Below, one piece after another: positions 12,108 to 23,039 of a stretch of 64,000 nt of DNA. Below the pieces are notes generated by a model that was given only the letters and a program-made list of their open reading frames with translations, was not told where the DNA came from and searched no databases. Each line of letters starts with the position of its first letter. The first letter of the stretch is position 1. This DNA comes from Rebecca billardiae RCC1528 (taxonomy: Eukaryota; Haptophyta), in assembly GCA_965240325.2 (NCBI GenBank), contig OZ251233.1, forward strand, positions 434,001-498,000, read 5' to 3'. Position numbers and translations under genes: made by a program.

Positions 12108-13294
12108 ATGGTCACCTGGTCCGTCCTCTTCACGCTCGTGGCGGCTCGCGTCGACCCCAAGGAGTATGCGCTGCGTTTTGAAGGCGCCAGCAGCGTCGCT
12201 TGGCGGAGCACCGGTACCCTCAAGCACGCCCTCGCAGATGGGGTCAAGATCGTGGCCACCAAGGCCGCCAACAAGATTGCGGTGAGTGCGGTGTGCAGCC
12301 CATCCGCCGTGCTCGCCATGGAGTTTCTCGACCGTGTTTCTATTCGTCCGTATGGACCCTGGCTTGGCACAGGCTCGATGGACGAGCCCGAGGAGCTCGA
12401 CTTTGTCATCCAGGACGCGTCCCTCACCCTGAACGTGAGCAACAGGACCTTCGATCTGCGAGTGATGCTCGCAGCGCGTGCCGAGGTGGGCTGGTGGATT
12501 GCTCCCTCGTCGAACGGCAATCCCACATGCCGACAGAGGAATGGCGTTCTCAAGTGCGAGTACGGCGGCGACACTGCCATCTACTTTGAGCGCCTGCCAT
12601 CTACTTTGAGCGCAAGCCCGGCTTTCTGAACCACGTGTACGTGAGCACCTTGCAGCATCACCAGCTGCTGCCGGCGTACTCGCAGCACGCGCTGGCCTTT
12701 GACGTGGAGCGTGTGGTAGGCCCCGGCAGGGTCAGCTTCGTCGGGAACGCCTTCGACTTTGCGCTGGACTCAGCACACTCCTTAAATCCGCAGTCAGTGT
12801 CCTTCTGCGAGGTCGCCACCCCGTCACAGGAGGATGGCAAGTGGCAGGCGGGCTCACGCGAGCGTCCTCACGAGCGCATGTGCTACTGGACAGAGTACAA
12901 CAAAGTCGGCAACCCCCGCAACAATCTCCATAGCACGCTCGTGGCCAAGGGCACGCTCACTCTCACCATGGACGGCGGAGAGAAGCTCTCGTGTGCTGGC
13001 TTCACCATCGATCAACACGCTTTTTACTTTGGCATGCCAGGGTGCGCCTGGCGTGAAGTAGCCGTTGCACCTCCATCGCCGTCAACACAGCGTCCGATCT
13101 CGGCCATCTTGGCCGAGCAGTCACAGCACGGCGCCAATCGGCATCTCACCGAGATGGCGTACCTCTGTGACTGTGGGCACGACACCATGGCACTCAAGGT
13201 GGTGTCTCCCCCGAATGGCTTTGATTACAAGCGCATGCCTGAGTATGATCCCGGGCTGGTATTCGACATCTACCAGAGCTCTGGCGGCGGCTGA
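12108..13294 (+). pseudogene. Secreted protein of unknown function, frame broken by a 20-bp duplication
   Basis: An ATG at 12108 begins a likely signal peptide (MVTWSVLFTLVAA). The frame continues to 12629, where it stops early. A second open frame, shifted in phase, runs to 13294 and has the same codon style. At the junction the 20-mer starting CTGCCATCTACTTTGAG occurs twice in tandem (12574-12593 and 12594-12613). One copy alone would leave a single continuous frame. The combined product would be about 388 residues with several Cys (for example LCDCGHDT) and N-glycosylation-type NxS/T sites. I do not recognise the family. The break may be a recent inactivating mutation or an assembly error; the body is otherwise intact, which favours a recent event. 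Confidence 0.6.
12574..12613. repeat. Perfect 20-bp tandem duplication
   Basis: Two identical adjacent copies, 12574-12593 and 12594-12613. The extra 20 bp (not a multiple of three) causes the frameshift in the surrounding reading frame. Confidence 0.95.
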
Positions 13295-13414
13295 CCAACC
13301 ACTGCTCAGCTTTGGCACGCGACTATTACGGAGTCCAGTGTGGCGATCGTCATCATCGGTCTGCGTTGCCTGCGTTTGGGCGGCGGGACTGCGTCTGCTC
13401 CCGTAGTACATCAG

Positions 13415-13544
<130 letters not shown>

Positions 13545-14613
13545 GGCTCTTTACTCGACTACAGCTAGTACGTCAGTCCCGCCGGCGATATACGCGTACT
13601 ATATTGACGACAATCTGAGTAGCAGACTACCGTCCCGCCGGCGCCTCGAGTTCGATATGGATTCGATATCGGATATATATATATGTCGTGGTGTTATTGG
13701 CACAATAATCGATTGTGTCCGCCGGCGAGAAGTACTACTGTTAAAGTACGTGGCCATACTACCAGCCGATCGACTTTGTCCGCTTGCGTCGTACAGGGCG
13801 AACCAGTCGTTGGCTGTTTTCGACGTCAACGCACCATCATCGGACGCGCGTGCTGCAGCCGCTTGCCTCGCGGTACCCCGCGCCTCCTGCTGAGCTGGCC
13901 CACTGCTGGTGAAGCGCTACACCGGTTCGAGTACAGCTGCATGGCGGATACAAATCGTCCATCACTCTGGCGGAGCAATCACCCTGAGCGCTCTCCATCT
14001 CCGCCACCAAGCATCACACAAGCTGCATCAATGACTACAAACGCGCGGCGGTCCTCTGCCAGCAATATATTCGTCCAACTCATTGATTGGCTTTCATCTA
14101 CTCACCCGCTGCAGCCAGTCGTTGATCATACATTGGGAGGCCCTCGGTTTTTGAGTACAAATGGTTGGCCGACCTCTTCCTCTTCCTGTATTCGATCGAC
14201 GGCGAGGTCGGCGAACCCAAAAAGCTTGTCAAAGCAGTCAGCTCGGATTCGATCTCGGTGACCTTCGCGCACTCGCTGCTTGGCGAGTTTACCCAATTCC
14301 CAGCTGCTGCGCCGTTCAGCTGCGTGGCTAGCTGCCCTGCTGTTTCGCAGCTCGGCACCTCGTGCCAAGTGCTCGTGCTCGTCAAGGTCAAGGACACATA
14401 TATTATGTCTAGCCGTCCTCGTGAACGCCGACGCTGGAGCCACCTCGCACGCCGCGCCTGGCGAAGCAGGCGGCAGAGGCCGGCGCCGGAAACCGATCTC
14501 CTGGGCGGCAGAAAAACCCGGACAGACTGTTTGTCCGGGAGCAGCCCTTTGAGGCGATGGTCTGTTACAGGGCGATGTGGCTGATGAGCGGCGCTGGCGC
14601 CCGGCGTTCTTGT

Positions 14614-14880
<267 letters not shown>

Positions 14881-15516
14881 GTGGGAGCGCAATGCGCCGT
14901 ATCAACACCTGCCTGCCATTCAGCCTGAGCCAGGCGGCCGAGCTCAAGTCCGGCTGCCGCATCTTGGCCACCCTCTTCTCGTGCCACGAGGGACTTTCGA
15001 GCCCGTGCTCTGTCCTGTGCGCACGCACGGCGGCGGCCTAGAACGACCTACTCACTGCGCTGCTCCTGGGCCATAGGCTAACTAGGCAAGGTTGGCATGG
15101 CGGTCAGGACGGCCAATTCGTGAACTGGGTTTTTCATCAGGCGCCGAGCCAACCGTTACCGTCGCTGCTGCATGCCTCCCACTCACTCGCAGCGAGCGCC
15201 CTTCGGAAGCCGCCTGCACTGTCCGCTGATGGATGGCTGGCATGGCTGCATCAGCTCGGTTTCCGGCGGCCCGCAGCTTCGGCTTCGCCGGGTAGGCGGA
15301 ATAGGCGCCCTATATGCACGATGTCCTTCGTGCCTCGCTGTCGTGCGGCTGGCGGCTCTCGAGCTGCGTCGTCCAAGCTGCCTACTGCATCTGGATGGCG
15401 CAGGCGCTTCTAGAGGACGGCTATCAGACATGTATATATATCCCGGAGTATATACTGATTACACTGGCCGCAGTACTCTTGGCGGGATCATGACCGCGGA
15501 CGATGGTCGCGCCTGC

Positions 15517-16104
15517 CTACTCGAGCACTCGTTCGAACTCCTGCGTGATCCGGCCGTCCTTCTTCGGGCCTCGAATCGTCCACGACCAGCGGAAGCTCGA
15601 CGCCGTCTCGAAGACCATCGCCCCGGTGTACAGGTCGTTGATGCACAGGTGGTCAAACCCAAACTGCACGACGCCCTCGCTGTCGGGCGCGAGCTCGACG
15701 AAGAGGCCCTGCCCGCCAGCGACGCCCCAGCCGTCGTCGCGCGCGTCCTTCACGTCGCCGTCGACGAAGAATACGCTGACCGGCCAGTCGTCGCCGCACC
15801 GGAACGCGAGGTTCTTGTGCGTGGCGATGTCGAGCTCCGGCTGCGCATCGAGCCGCATGCGGCCCTCCTCGTGCCACATGAGCACGGAGGGCTGCGAGGC
15901 ACGCGGCGTGACGGTGACCACGCCCGACATTGTCCCACGCCACTCGGCTGGGATCGCGTAGTCAAGCCGCTTGTGCACGCGCCATCGGCCCTCCAAGTAG
16001 GAGCGCACGGCCGCGGGTGTGCGCAGGTCGACGGCCGGCGACGACGCGCCGGCGGAGGACAGGCCCAGCATCGCGCTCGTCAGCGCCGTCGCCGTGCGTC
16101 GCAT
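15517..16104 (-). CDS. DUF6314-like protein
   Basis: A 195-residue protein starting at the ATG at 16104, chosen because it begins a signal-like segment (MRRTATALTSAMLGL) and does not overlap the divergent gene; the frame itself stays open to 16326. The body matches my recollection of DUF6314 (a lipocalin-like barrel of unknown function): YLEGRWRVHKRLDYAIP near the start, LMWHEEGRMRLD, VSVFFVDGDVKD, HLCINDLYTGAM, and the closing RWSWTIRGPKKDGRI. The function is not known. It shares a 118-bp intergenic region with the ABHD17-like gene at 16223. Confidence 0.72.
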   Translation of the reverse strand: MRRTATALTSAMLGLSSAGASSPAVDLRTPAAVRSYLEGRWRVHKRLDYAIPAEWRGTMSGVVTVTPRASQPSVLMWHEEGRMRLDAQPELDIATHKNLAFRCGDDWPVSVFFVDGDVKDARDDGWGVAGGQGLFVELAPDSEGVVQFGFDHLCINDLYTGAMVFETASSFRWSWTIRGPKKDGRITQEFERVLE

Positions 16105-16222
16105 TCGCACGCCCTCGCCCTCGCCCTCCCTCCCGTCGTGGCGCGCCCAGCACGCCCACCCGCGCTCGCTCGTCACCGAGCACACCGGGCGAGCAGCGGT
16201 GGTGATCAGGGCGGGCCTCACG

Positions 16223-17215
16223 ATGCACGATCGACGAGGCTTCCCGCTGCGCACCGGTGCGGCGGGTGTTGCGGCGGGGACGGCCGCCCTGGCCAGCATG
16301 GGGGCTGTCGAGTCGTTGATCAACACGCTCGCCTTTCCGGCGCCGCCGAGAGGCTACTCGGAGCCTGCGCTGCGCCGCAGGCCCGACCTCGTGTTCCTGC
16401 GCACGGCGAGCAGCAAGCGCATCCCGGCGATCTACAAGCGCGCGCGCAGCCCCGCGCGGGGCACGGGCCACACGCTGCTGTACTCGCATGGGAACGCGGA
16501 GGACGTGGGCATCGCGCTCGCGTACATTGACGAGCTGGCGCACGAGCTCAACGTGGACGTGCTGGCGTACGAGTACGTGGGGTACTCGATCTCAGAGGGC
16601 ACCCCGTCCGAAGCCGGCGTCTACGAGTCGATCGACGCCGCCGCCACCTACCTCACCGCCGAGTGCGGCGTGCCGCTCGGCTCGATTGTCGTTTTCGGCC
16701 GCTCGCTCGGCAGCGCGCCGTCGGTGCACCTGGCGTCGACGCGGCTGGGCGTGGCGGGGCTCGTGCTGCAGTCGCCGCTCGCGTCCGGTCTGCGCGTGCT
16801 CCACGGCACCGGCGCCTCCATCATGCTCAAGCCCTTCGACCCCTTCCAGAACTATGCAAAGATCAAGCGCGTCAAGTGCCCGTCGGTCGTGATGCACGGC
16901 ACCGCGGACGAGGTCGTGCCCTTCTGGAACGGGCAGAGCCTGCACGAGAGCTTGGAGCGCAAGGGGCTCGCGCGCGCGCCGCTCTGGGCTGAGGGCCACG
17001 GGCACAACGACATGCCAGAGGCCGCGTGCTTGCGGCACGTGCTCGCCTTCCTGCGCTCGCTGCCCGCGCCGCCGCCGCGCGACGCGCCGCCGGCCGAGTC
17101 GAGCGCCACGGCGCCGGCCGCTTCGGCCGCGTCCGCCGCGGCGGCCAGCGCGGGCGGCAGCGCGGGCGGCAGCGCAGGCGGGAGGGACAGCCCACCCGGC
17201 ATCCCTGCGCGCTGA
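16223..17215 (+). CDS. ABHD17: ABHD17-type alpha/beta hydrolase (protein depalmitoylase family)
   Basis: A 330-residue single-exon gene. ABHD17 enzymes remove palmitate from membrane proteins such as Ras. Visible signatures: LLYSHGNAEDVG (oxyanion-side HGN), YEYVGYSISEG, nucleophile elbow GRSLGS with Ser at about 160, LVLQSPLASGLRV, HGTADEVVPF with the acid Asp at about 227, and GHGHND with the catalytic His at about 259. The N-terminus lacks the Cys cluster that anchors animal ABHD17, so membrane attachment is uncertain. The tail after 285 is Ala/Ser/Gly-rich with a GGSA repeat. The upstream frame is open to 16019, but the ATG at 16223 leaves the divergent gene its own start. Confidence 0.85.
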   Translation: MHDRRGFPLRTGAAGVAAGTAALASMGAVESLINTLAFPAPPRGYSEPALRRRPDLVFLRTASSKRIPAIYKRARSPARGTGHTLLYSHGNAEDVGIALAYIDELAHELNVDVLAYEYVGYSISEGTPSEAGVYESIDAAATYLTAECGVPLGSIVVFGRSLGSAPSVHLASTRLGVAGLVLQSPLASGLRVLHGTGASIMLKPFDPFQNYAKIKRVKCPSVVMHGTADEVVPFWNGQSLHESLERKGLARAPLWAEGHGHNDMPEAACLRHVLAFLRSLPAPPPRDAPPAESSATAPAASAASAAAASAGGSAGGSAGGRDSPPGIPAR

Positions 17216-17656
17216 CGCATGCGCCTCGCGCGCGGCTCGCTCGGCTCGGACCGGCGTGAGCAGCCGCAGCCGCCGTTCGTCCACCGGTGCTGCAGTCACC
17301 AGTGCCTGCACCCAAGGCGCGGCACCTGCCCCTGGCTTCCACGCAGCGGGTCCACTGCGCCGACAGACCCCGCGGTGGTGCTGGTGGCATTGCTGCTGTC
17401 GAGCGGCGCGCGCTGAGAGGACAGGCTCTGAGGCAGAGTGTCAGGCGAGAGGGCAGCGCACGCGTCGTTTGCGCGTCACCCCGCCCGGGCGGGCCCGAGT
17501 CGGTCTGCTGAACCAGGCAACCAGCCAAATCCAAATGTCCGGCCGGAGAAACGAAGTCCGGTAGAATCACAGGACGATTCGCGCCTGATCTTGTAACGAC
17601 CTATTCGCTTTTTTTCCGCGCGGAGCAGGCCGCAAGGGTGGCGCCCCAGCGCCAAG
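17216..17656. other. Intergenic stretch, nothing recognised
   Basis: About 440 bp between two plus-strand genes. There is a T-run at about 17610, shortly upstream of the coiled-coil gene. No coding frame or RNA gene was recognised. Confidence 0.4.
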
Positions 17657-19247
17657 ATGGGGCGCGCGGAGGAGGTGAAGAAGGAGCAGGCGGCGGCGAT
17701 CCGCCGGCTCGAGCTCGAGCTCGCCGACGCTCATCTGAGTGCCCACCTCCAGCGCGCGTGGGACACCAAGGTGAACATGGCGGACTCCGCCTCCTTCTCC
17801 TCTGGCTCCTCGCGCACGCAGGGCGACCTGCTCAGAGAGCGCTCGCGTCAGGCGGCGCGCGAGGTCAGGGAGAGGGAGGCGGCCACGCGCAAGCTTGCGC
17901 GCAGGCGCCAGGCGGAGTTCACGCAGCAGCTCACCGAGCAGCAGCAAGCCGCTGCCGAGAGGGCGGCGGAGCAGGAGGCGCGCGAGAACGCCGCGCTGCA
18001 GCGGCTGCGCGAGGCGCGCGATCGCGAGCGCGCCATGCGCGACACGCTACGCGACAAGCGGCAGGAGCACGCGGACGAGGTGCTCCAAAGGATCCAGGCG
18101 CGCGAGCAGGCCGCAGTCCAGCGCGCGAAGGCGCGCGCCGCGCAGGAGTCCACGCGCGCCGCGAGCGCGCTCGCCGAGCACGAGGAGCGCACCGAGCGGC
18201 TCGACAGGCGAGCCGCGCAGGAGCGGGAGAGCTACATGGAGCGGCTGGAGCGGTGGGAGCAGGTGCGCGCGCGCCCGCGCGGCAGGGCGGCAGGGCGGGC
18301 GCAGGGCGCGGCGGGCGCGCGCCTGCGAAGCGGTGCATGCGCCGCGCGCACACAGCGCGCCACCAACTCGCGCGTGCGCGCGCGCGTGCCCGCGCTATCG
18401 CTGCGGCGGCTGCTGCTGCTGCTGACTCCCGCTGTGCCCTTTGCGTGCCGGTCCGTGGCGCCGTCGGGCCCGCAGCGGCACGAGGCCAACGCCGGGCGCG
18501 TGTCCACGCTACGCGCCGAGCGCGAGCGCGCCGTCCGGCAGCGCGCGGCCGACGCGGCCGAGGCGCGCAGCGCCGCGCACAGCCAGTGGCGCGCCAACGT
18601 GGACGGCGAGGCGGAGGACGCGATGCGCAATTACGAGGTCCGGGCGTCGCGCTCGACGGCGGTGCGCGCGGCGAGGCGCAGGGCGGAGCGGGAGCAGCTC
18701 GCGCAGGCCGCAAAGGCCGACCGCGAGCGCGTGGCGCGCCAGCTGCACCAGCTGGAGTCCGAGCAGCGCGAGAGGCGGCGCAGGGCTGAGGCGCAGTACC
18801 TGGCCACCATCAGGCGAGCAGAGGTGCGGCCGCGCGCGGGCGCGGCGTGCCGCGGGCTGCGCTCGGCCTGCGCAGCGGCGCGCGGCGCGCGGCGCGCGCA
18901 TCGCACGCCGCCTCACTCCGTGCGCCGCGTGCCGTGTGCTGCCACGTCCGCGCGCGCGCGCCCCGCCCGCGCAGGCCATCAAGGCGCAGAGGCTCGCAGA
19001 CGAGCGCGCGCGCGCCGAGTCCATGCACAAGCAGTTCATGTTCAGGTCGGAGCTCGAGCGCGTGCGCGAGCAGATGGCGCTCGGCTCGTCGGTGGAGAGG
19101 CTGGACGTGGGGAGCCTCCCCGTGCGCCTGCCCTCGGACGCCACGCTCCCGCCGATGCGGGTAGGCAGGTCGGCGCAGTCGACGTCTGGGCGCACCGGCG
19201 CCCACATGACAAGTAGTGTGGAGATCACGCACATCACTACGCTGTGA
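17657..19247 (+). CDS. Coiled-coil protein, three exons, function unknown
   Basis: Exons 17657-18262, 18476-18823 and 18975-19247 encode 408 residues. Introns 18263-18475 (GTGCGC...CCGCAG) and 18824-18974 (GTGCGG...GCGCAG) both lie between codons. Almost the whole length is charged alpha-helix rich in Arg, Glu, Ala and Gln, with heptad character. A non-helical island (NMADSASFSSGSSRTQ) sits near residue 40-55 and a Ser/Thr-rich tail closes the protein. Without splicing, the frame would contain Arg/Ala-rich GC sequence unlike the helices. The composition fits a ciliary or cytoskeletal structural protein, but there is no diagnostic motif and I do not assign a family. Confidence 0.75.
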
Positions 19248-20101
19248 ACAGTGAAGTGTGAGTGTCCTATAGTAGTGCCTAGTCGGTCACTCTCCGCCCG
19301 TCGTAGCGCGTACGGTCCGTGACCATCGTCAGTATAGTACGTACGCGACTGATATGAGACGGTCGTACTCACGGGTCCCGGCCGGCGCCTGCTGCGCGGA
19401 ACTTAGATCACGACTGAGAAGTGAGATGCAATGACGACTGATCAGATGGCGGCCGCCCATCGGCATCAATGTCATCATCTATCGTCGCACTCGCGATCTA
19501 CAATGCTGATATCGTAGTCGCAATAATGCGCCGCCAATCTCGGCCACGCAGCGTTGATGACGGCACAGACTGAGACAGTCAGCCGCGGTCGGCACACTGG
19601 GCCTGTGACTGGGACTGGGACTTGGGAGTGGGAGTGCTGCGGGACTGGCGGCCGAACGTGAGGCGGTCGGACGCACATCAGAGATGACGATCGGCGAGTG
19701 GCATCACGGACAGGCGCGCGGCGCGCGCACGCGGTACAGTATCTCGGAGTAGTATCGTACGTGTGCCGCATGCATCATGTGCCGCCGCCCGCCAATCGTC
19801 AGACATCAGAGTCCAGCGCGCTCTGACGTCAGCCGAGCCCCCAGCCTGGCCCTGGCCCCGTATTCAGGCGGCGGCCGCAATCGAGCGCATATCGTGCGCA
19901 TTCTATGCATCAGCAGGGATCCGAATCGAGGCCTGCGCAGGCAACATCTTGGCCGCGCGAGAGCAGAGTCTCGCGGCCGCCACGCCACCCACAGTCAGGC
20001 AGGCCAGCGATCGCGTCGCAGATGACCGCGTGATGAGGTTGACGACTCATCAGCCACACGGCGTCCAGAGGACCAGCGCACCGGCGCGGCGGGCAGCCAG
20101 C
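19248..20101. other. Intergenic stretch between convergent genes
   Basis: About 850 bp, AT-richer than the genes. It separates the 3' ends of two convergent genes. No frame has coding character. Confidence 0.4.
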
Positions 20102-22573
20102 TCACGCGCCGTGCACGTGCGGGCTGCTGCCGAGCGAGTCGTCTCGGATGGGCACAAAGTTGACCGGCGTGACGGTCGGCAGCCTGACCTTGGCGCGGGG
20201 CTGGGAGGGCGAGGTGGTGACCACGCTCGCCTCGGTTGCCGCCGCCGGCGCCGACTCCGCCCACGCGCGCTCCAGCTCGGCCTCGGGCTCCTCGAAGGAC
20301 GTGCGCGCGCGCCAGCGCCGCATGCGGCGCGCGAGGACCCAGATGGCGCACACGAGGACGCAGCTCGAGATGGCGAGACCGGCGTAGCCCGCGACCGGCA
20401 GCTGCAGCTCGGGGGCGAGGCCGGCGGGGCGGTGCAGCTCGTCGGGCGAGTCGTCGCCGTCACCGCCGCGCCGCCCGCCCTCCTCCTCCTCACCCGTCGC
20501 GGCGGGCGTCGGCGAGGGGCTCGGCGGCGGCGGCGGGATCGGCGAGCTGATGCTGGGCACGAGCTGAGCGTCGACCAGCTCGGTGAATGCGGCGGCGGAG
20601 CCAAACGTGCTGAGCAGGCTGCTGAGCGTGGCGGCGGCGCGGGCGGGATCGCTCCCGCGCGCCGACGCCGCCACGTCCGCCACCGCCTGCGTGAGCGGCC
20701 CCTGGATGGCCTTCTGCACCTTGGCGATCTCGGCCAGCATGTAGGACAGCAGCTGGTCGAGTGACACCGCCTGGAGCGCGCGCGACTGCCGCGCCGCCCC
20801 CGAGCCGAGCCGCCGCCTCCGGCCGCCCTCGGCGGGCTCGGCGGGCGCCGTCTGGTCGGGCGAGCCCACCGTGGCCCGGAGCTGCGCGAACGCGTCGCTG
20901 AGCGCGCCGAGGGCCGTCGCCACCGCCGCGGCGACCGCGTCGAGCACCTCGGCCGGCAGGTTGTACTCGTGCACCGCCGCGGAGGGCGAGATCGCAATCT
21001 CGAGCAGCAGCATCAGCACCGCGGTCTCGTTGTGCGCGAGCGTGGGCGCGCGGCCCGGGCTGAGCGAGGCGGACGTGCCGTTGGCCGAGGCGCAGAGCCA
21101 CCACTCGGCGAGCAGCCACTGCCCGCGCTGCGCCGAGCGGAACGCCGGCGCCAGCCAGCCCGCGCGCTCGGGCGCGGGCGCGCTCGGCGGCGCGAAGAGC
21201 GCGCTGAGCAGCCCGCTGAGGGTCGAGACCTCCAGAGCGGACTCGAGCACGGCGGTGGCGGCAGGGAGGTCCTCTCCGCCCCAGAGCGCGCGCAGCGGGT
21301 CCCAGCTGAAGATGGGCACCGCCGTCCGCGCCTCGGCCCCGTCTGCGCCCGCGGGCTCGTCGAGCGCGGGCCACGCGTACCACGCGCCCAGCCGCTCCGA
21401 GAGCGCCGTGACTGCACCCAGCTCCGTGTCCGTGTCAGCGGCGACCACCGGCTGGTCTGCGTACACGCACGCGCTCATGCCGCTCGACACCGCGCTCGCC
21501 TCGAGCGCGCGCGCAAGCACGAGCAGGCTGCTCAGCGGCGAGAGCACCAGCTGCTCGAGCTCGCTCCTCATCACGACGGCCATGTATGGCGGGGCATACA
21601 TGTCCGCCGTGCCGTTCAGGCCGGTGTAGGAGTCGACGCACGCGCCAGCCGCGCGCTCGGCGCTGACGGGGCTGGACAGCGGCGAGAGCACGACGAGTGG
21701 CGCGCCGCGCGCGGCGAGGGCGGCCGAGCTCGTGCCCGCCGCAGTCGTGGGCGTCGCGTACCGCTCGCACACCGCGTCGGTGACGTTGGCGAGGCTGAGG
21801 CCCGCCGCCTCCATCGCCTCGCGAAGGTTTGCAACTCCGTGCTCGCTCGTCAGGCCGACGGGCTCTGCGCTCGGCGTGAGGACGCCGTCGGCGTCGACGT
21901 CGAGGCCTATCGTGCAGTCGGTCATGTATCCGTCGTACGCGGTCGCCATCTGTGGCCACGGCGGCGGCGGCGGCGGCGGCGAGGGCGACGTGAGAGGCAC
22001 GTCCACCGGCAGTGGCGTGGGCGTTGGCGAGGGCGAGAGCGCAGCGCCGCCATCTCCGATCGAGCTGCCTATGGAGACGCCGAGGGAGGCGCCGATGGAG
22101 GCGCCGATGGAGGCGTCGATGGGGCCACCCCCGGGAGGTAGGAACGGAGCCGGTGAAGGCAGCGGCGAGAGGATTGGCGGCTCCGCGGCGATCGAGCCGC
22201 CGATGGAGGCGTCGATGGAGGCGTCGATGACTGTGTGGTGGCGCGCGGGCGGCGCCGCACGCGGCCATGAGCTCGGCCACGAGGAGGGCCACGAGGACGG
22301 GGAAGACAGCGGGACTTCGACGGCAGAGAGAACGGGCATGGATGATGGCGCGATCCGTATGTCACCTGCGATCGAGCCGCCGATCGAGGCATCCAGCACG
22401 CGATTGATCACGCCATGTGCGTGTCGCGCGGACGGCGGTGGCGCCATGCCCAGTGACACGACAGGCGCTCCATCGGACGGGAGCTCCGCAAAGCCCGCGA
22501 GGAGCAGCAGCAGCAGCAGCGTGCGTATGACCGTCATCGGCCCTTGGTCGCACGGCTTTGAGCGTGCGGGCAA
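20102..22573 (-). CDS. Type I membrane protein with DASIGGSI-type repeats
   Basis: An 823-codon frame. A signal peptide (MTVIRTLLLLLLLAGF) begins at the second Met (22537), so the true start may be there, giving 811 residues. The N-terminal 200 residues hold repeated IDASIGGSI / IGASIGASL units and Pro-rich spacers with three near-identical SSWP blocks. The middle (about 210-690) is an Ala-rich ectodomain with scattered Cys and NxS/T sites. A basic GGRRRRLG patch near 590 could be a proprotein-processing site (inference). A single membrane helix follows near 740 (YAGLAISSCVLVCAIWVLA), then a basic stop-transfer stretch and a 65-residue tail. I do not recognise the family. Convergent with the coiled-coil gene. 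Confidence 0.72.
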   Translation of the reverse strand: MPARSKPCDQGPMTVIRTLLLLLLLAGFAELPSDGAPVVSLGMAPPPSARHAHGVINRVLDASIGGSIAGDIRIAPSSMPVLSAVEVPLSSPSSWPSSWPSSWPRAAPPARHHTVIDASIDASIGGSIAAEPPILSPLPSPAPFLPPGGGPIDASIGASIGASLGVSIGSSIGDGGAALSPSPTPTPLPVDVPLTSPSPPPPPPPWPQMATAYDGYMTDCTIGLDVDADGVLTPSAEPVGLTSEHGVANLREAMEAAGLSLANVTDAVCERYATPTTAAGTSSAALAARGAPLVVLSPLSSPVSAERAAGACVDSYTGLNGTADMYAPPYMAVVMRSELEQLVLSPLSSLLVLARALEASAVSSGMSACVYADQPVVAADTDTELGAVTALSERLGAWYAWPALDEPAGADGAEARTAVPIFSWDPLRALWGGEDLPAATAVLESALEVSTLSGLLSALFAPPSAPAPERAGWLAPAFRSAQRGQWLLAEWWLCASANGTSASLSPGRAPTLAHNETAVLMLLLEIAISPSAAVHEYNLPAEVLDAVAAAVATALGALSDAFAQLRATVGSPDQTAPAEPAEGGRRRRLGSGAARQSRALQAVSLDQLLSYMLAEIAKVQKAIQGPLTQAVADVAASARGSDPARAAATLSSLLSTFGSAAAFTELVDAQLVPSISSPIPPPPPSPSPTPAATGEEEEGGRRGGDGDDSPDELHRPAGLAPELQLPVAGYAGLAISSCVLVCAIWVLARRMRRWRARTSFEEPEAELERAWAESAPAAATEASVVTTSPSQPRAKVRLPTVTPVNFVPIRDDSLGSSPHVHGA

Positions 22574-23039
22574 CGGCTGTTGAGTAGGTGAGGTGGGTCC
22601 AGGGGCGGGACCGGCTGCCCAGGGAGGTCGTTGCTCAGCGACTTTCGGCTGAACGGAACCGGCGAGGACCGGAATGTAACCGGTGAGAATATGCTCTATC
22701 TACGGGATCCTTCAACGTTTCACCGTCGACAGGTGGAATCAGACCGGCTGCTTGTAACGGATTTACCGGCCTTACCCTCGACTGTCCTTGGGACCGGTAC
22801 CCGCTTCGAGGAATACTCATATCAAGGGCCTTGGATGCTGATCGTCCATATCTGCCATCAGCCCGCAAACTGCCAACTGGGTGTCGCCGTTTCACGTCAC
22901 TGTGCCTGTGGCACCTCACCGTAGTCACTGCAGGCGTGCGGGCCTTGCGGGCTAAGTATCGACTAAGCGGGCCTGGGGCTCGAACTACGGTCAGCCCAAG
23001 GTCAGCCAGTCTAAGTCAGCTGCAGCCTCGCAGTTGCCG
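22574..23039. other. Intergenic stretch, nothing recognised
   Basis: About 465 bp between two minus-strand genes, of moderate GC. No frame or RNA structure was recognised; a tRNA-like TTCGAGCC string near 22970 (minus) has no matching stems. Confidence 0.4.

Noticed and set aside
16104-16326. Longer N-terminus for the DUF6314-like protein, to 16326
   Set aside because: It would overlap the start of the divergent ABHD17-like gene and has no family similarity; the shorter start gives a signal-like segment.
22950-23010. Possible tRNA T-arm (TTCGAGCC on the minus strand)
   Set aside because: No matching T-stem, anticodon arm or acceptor stem could be built around it.
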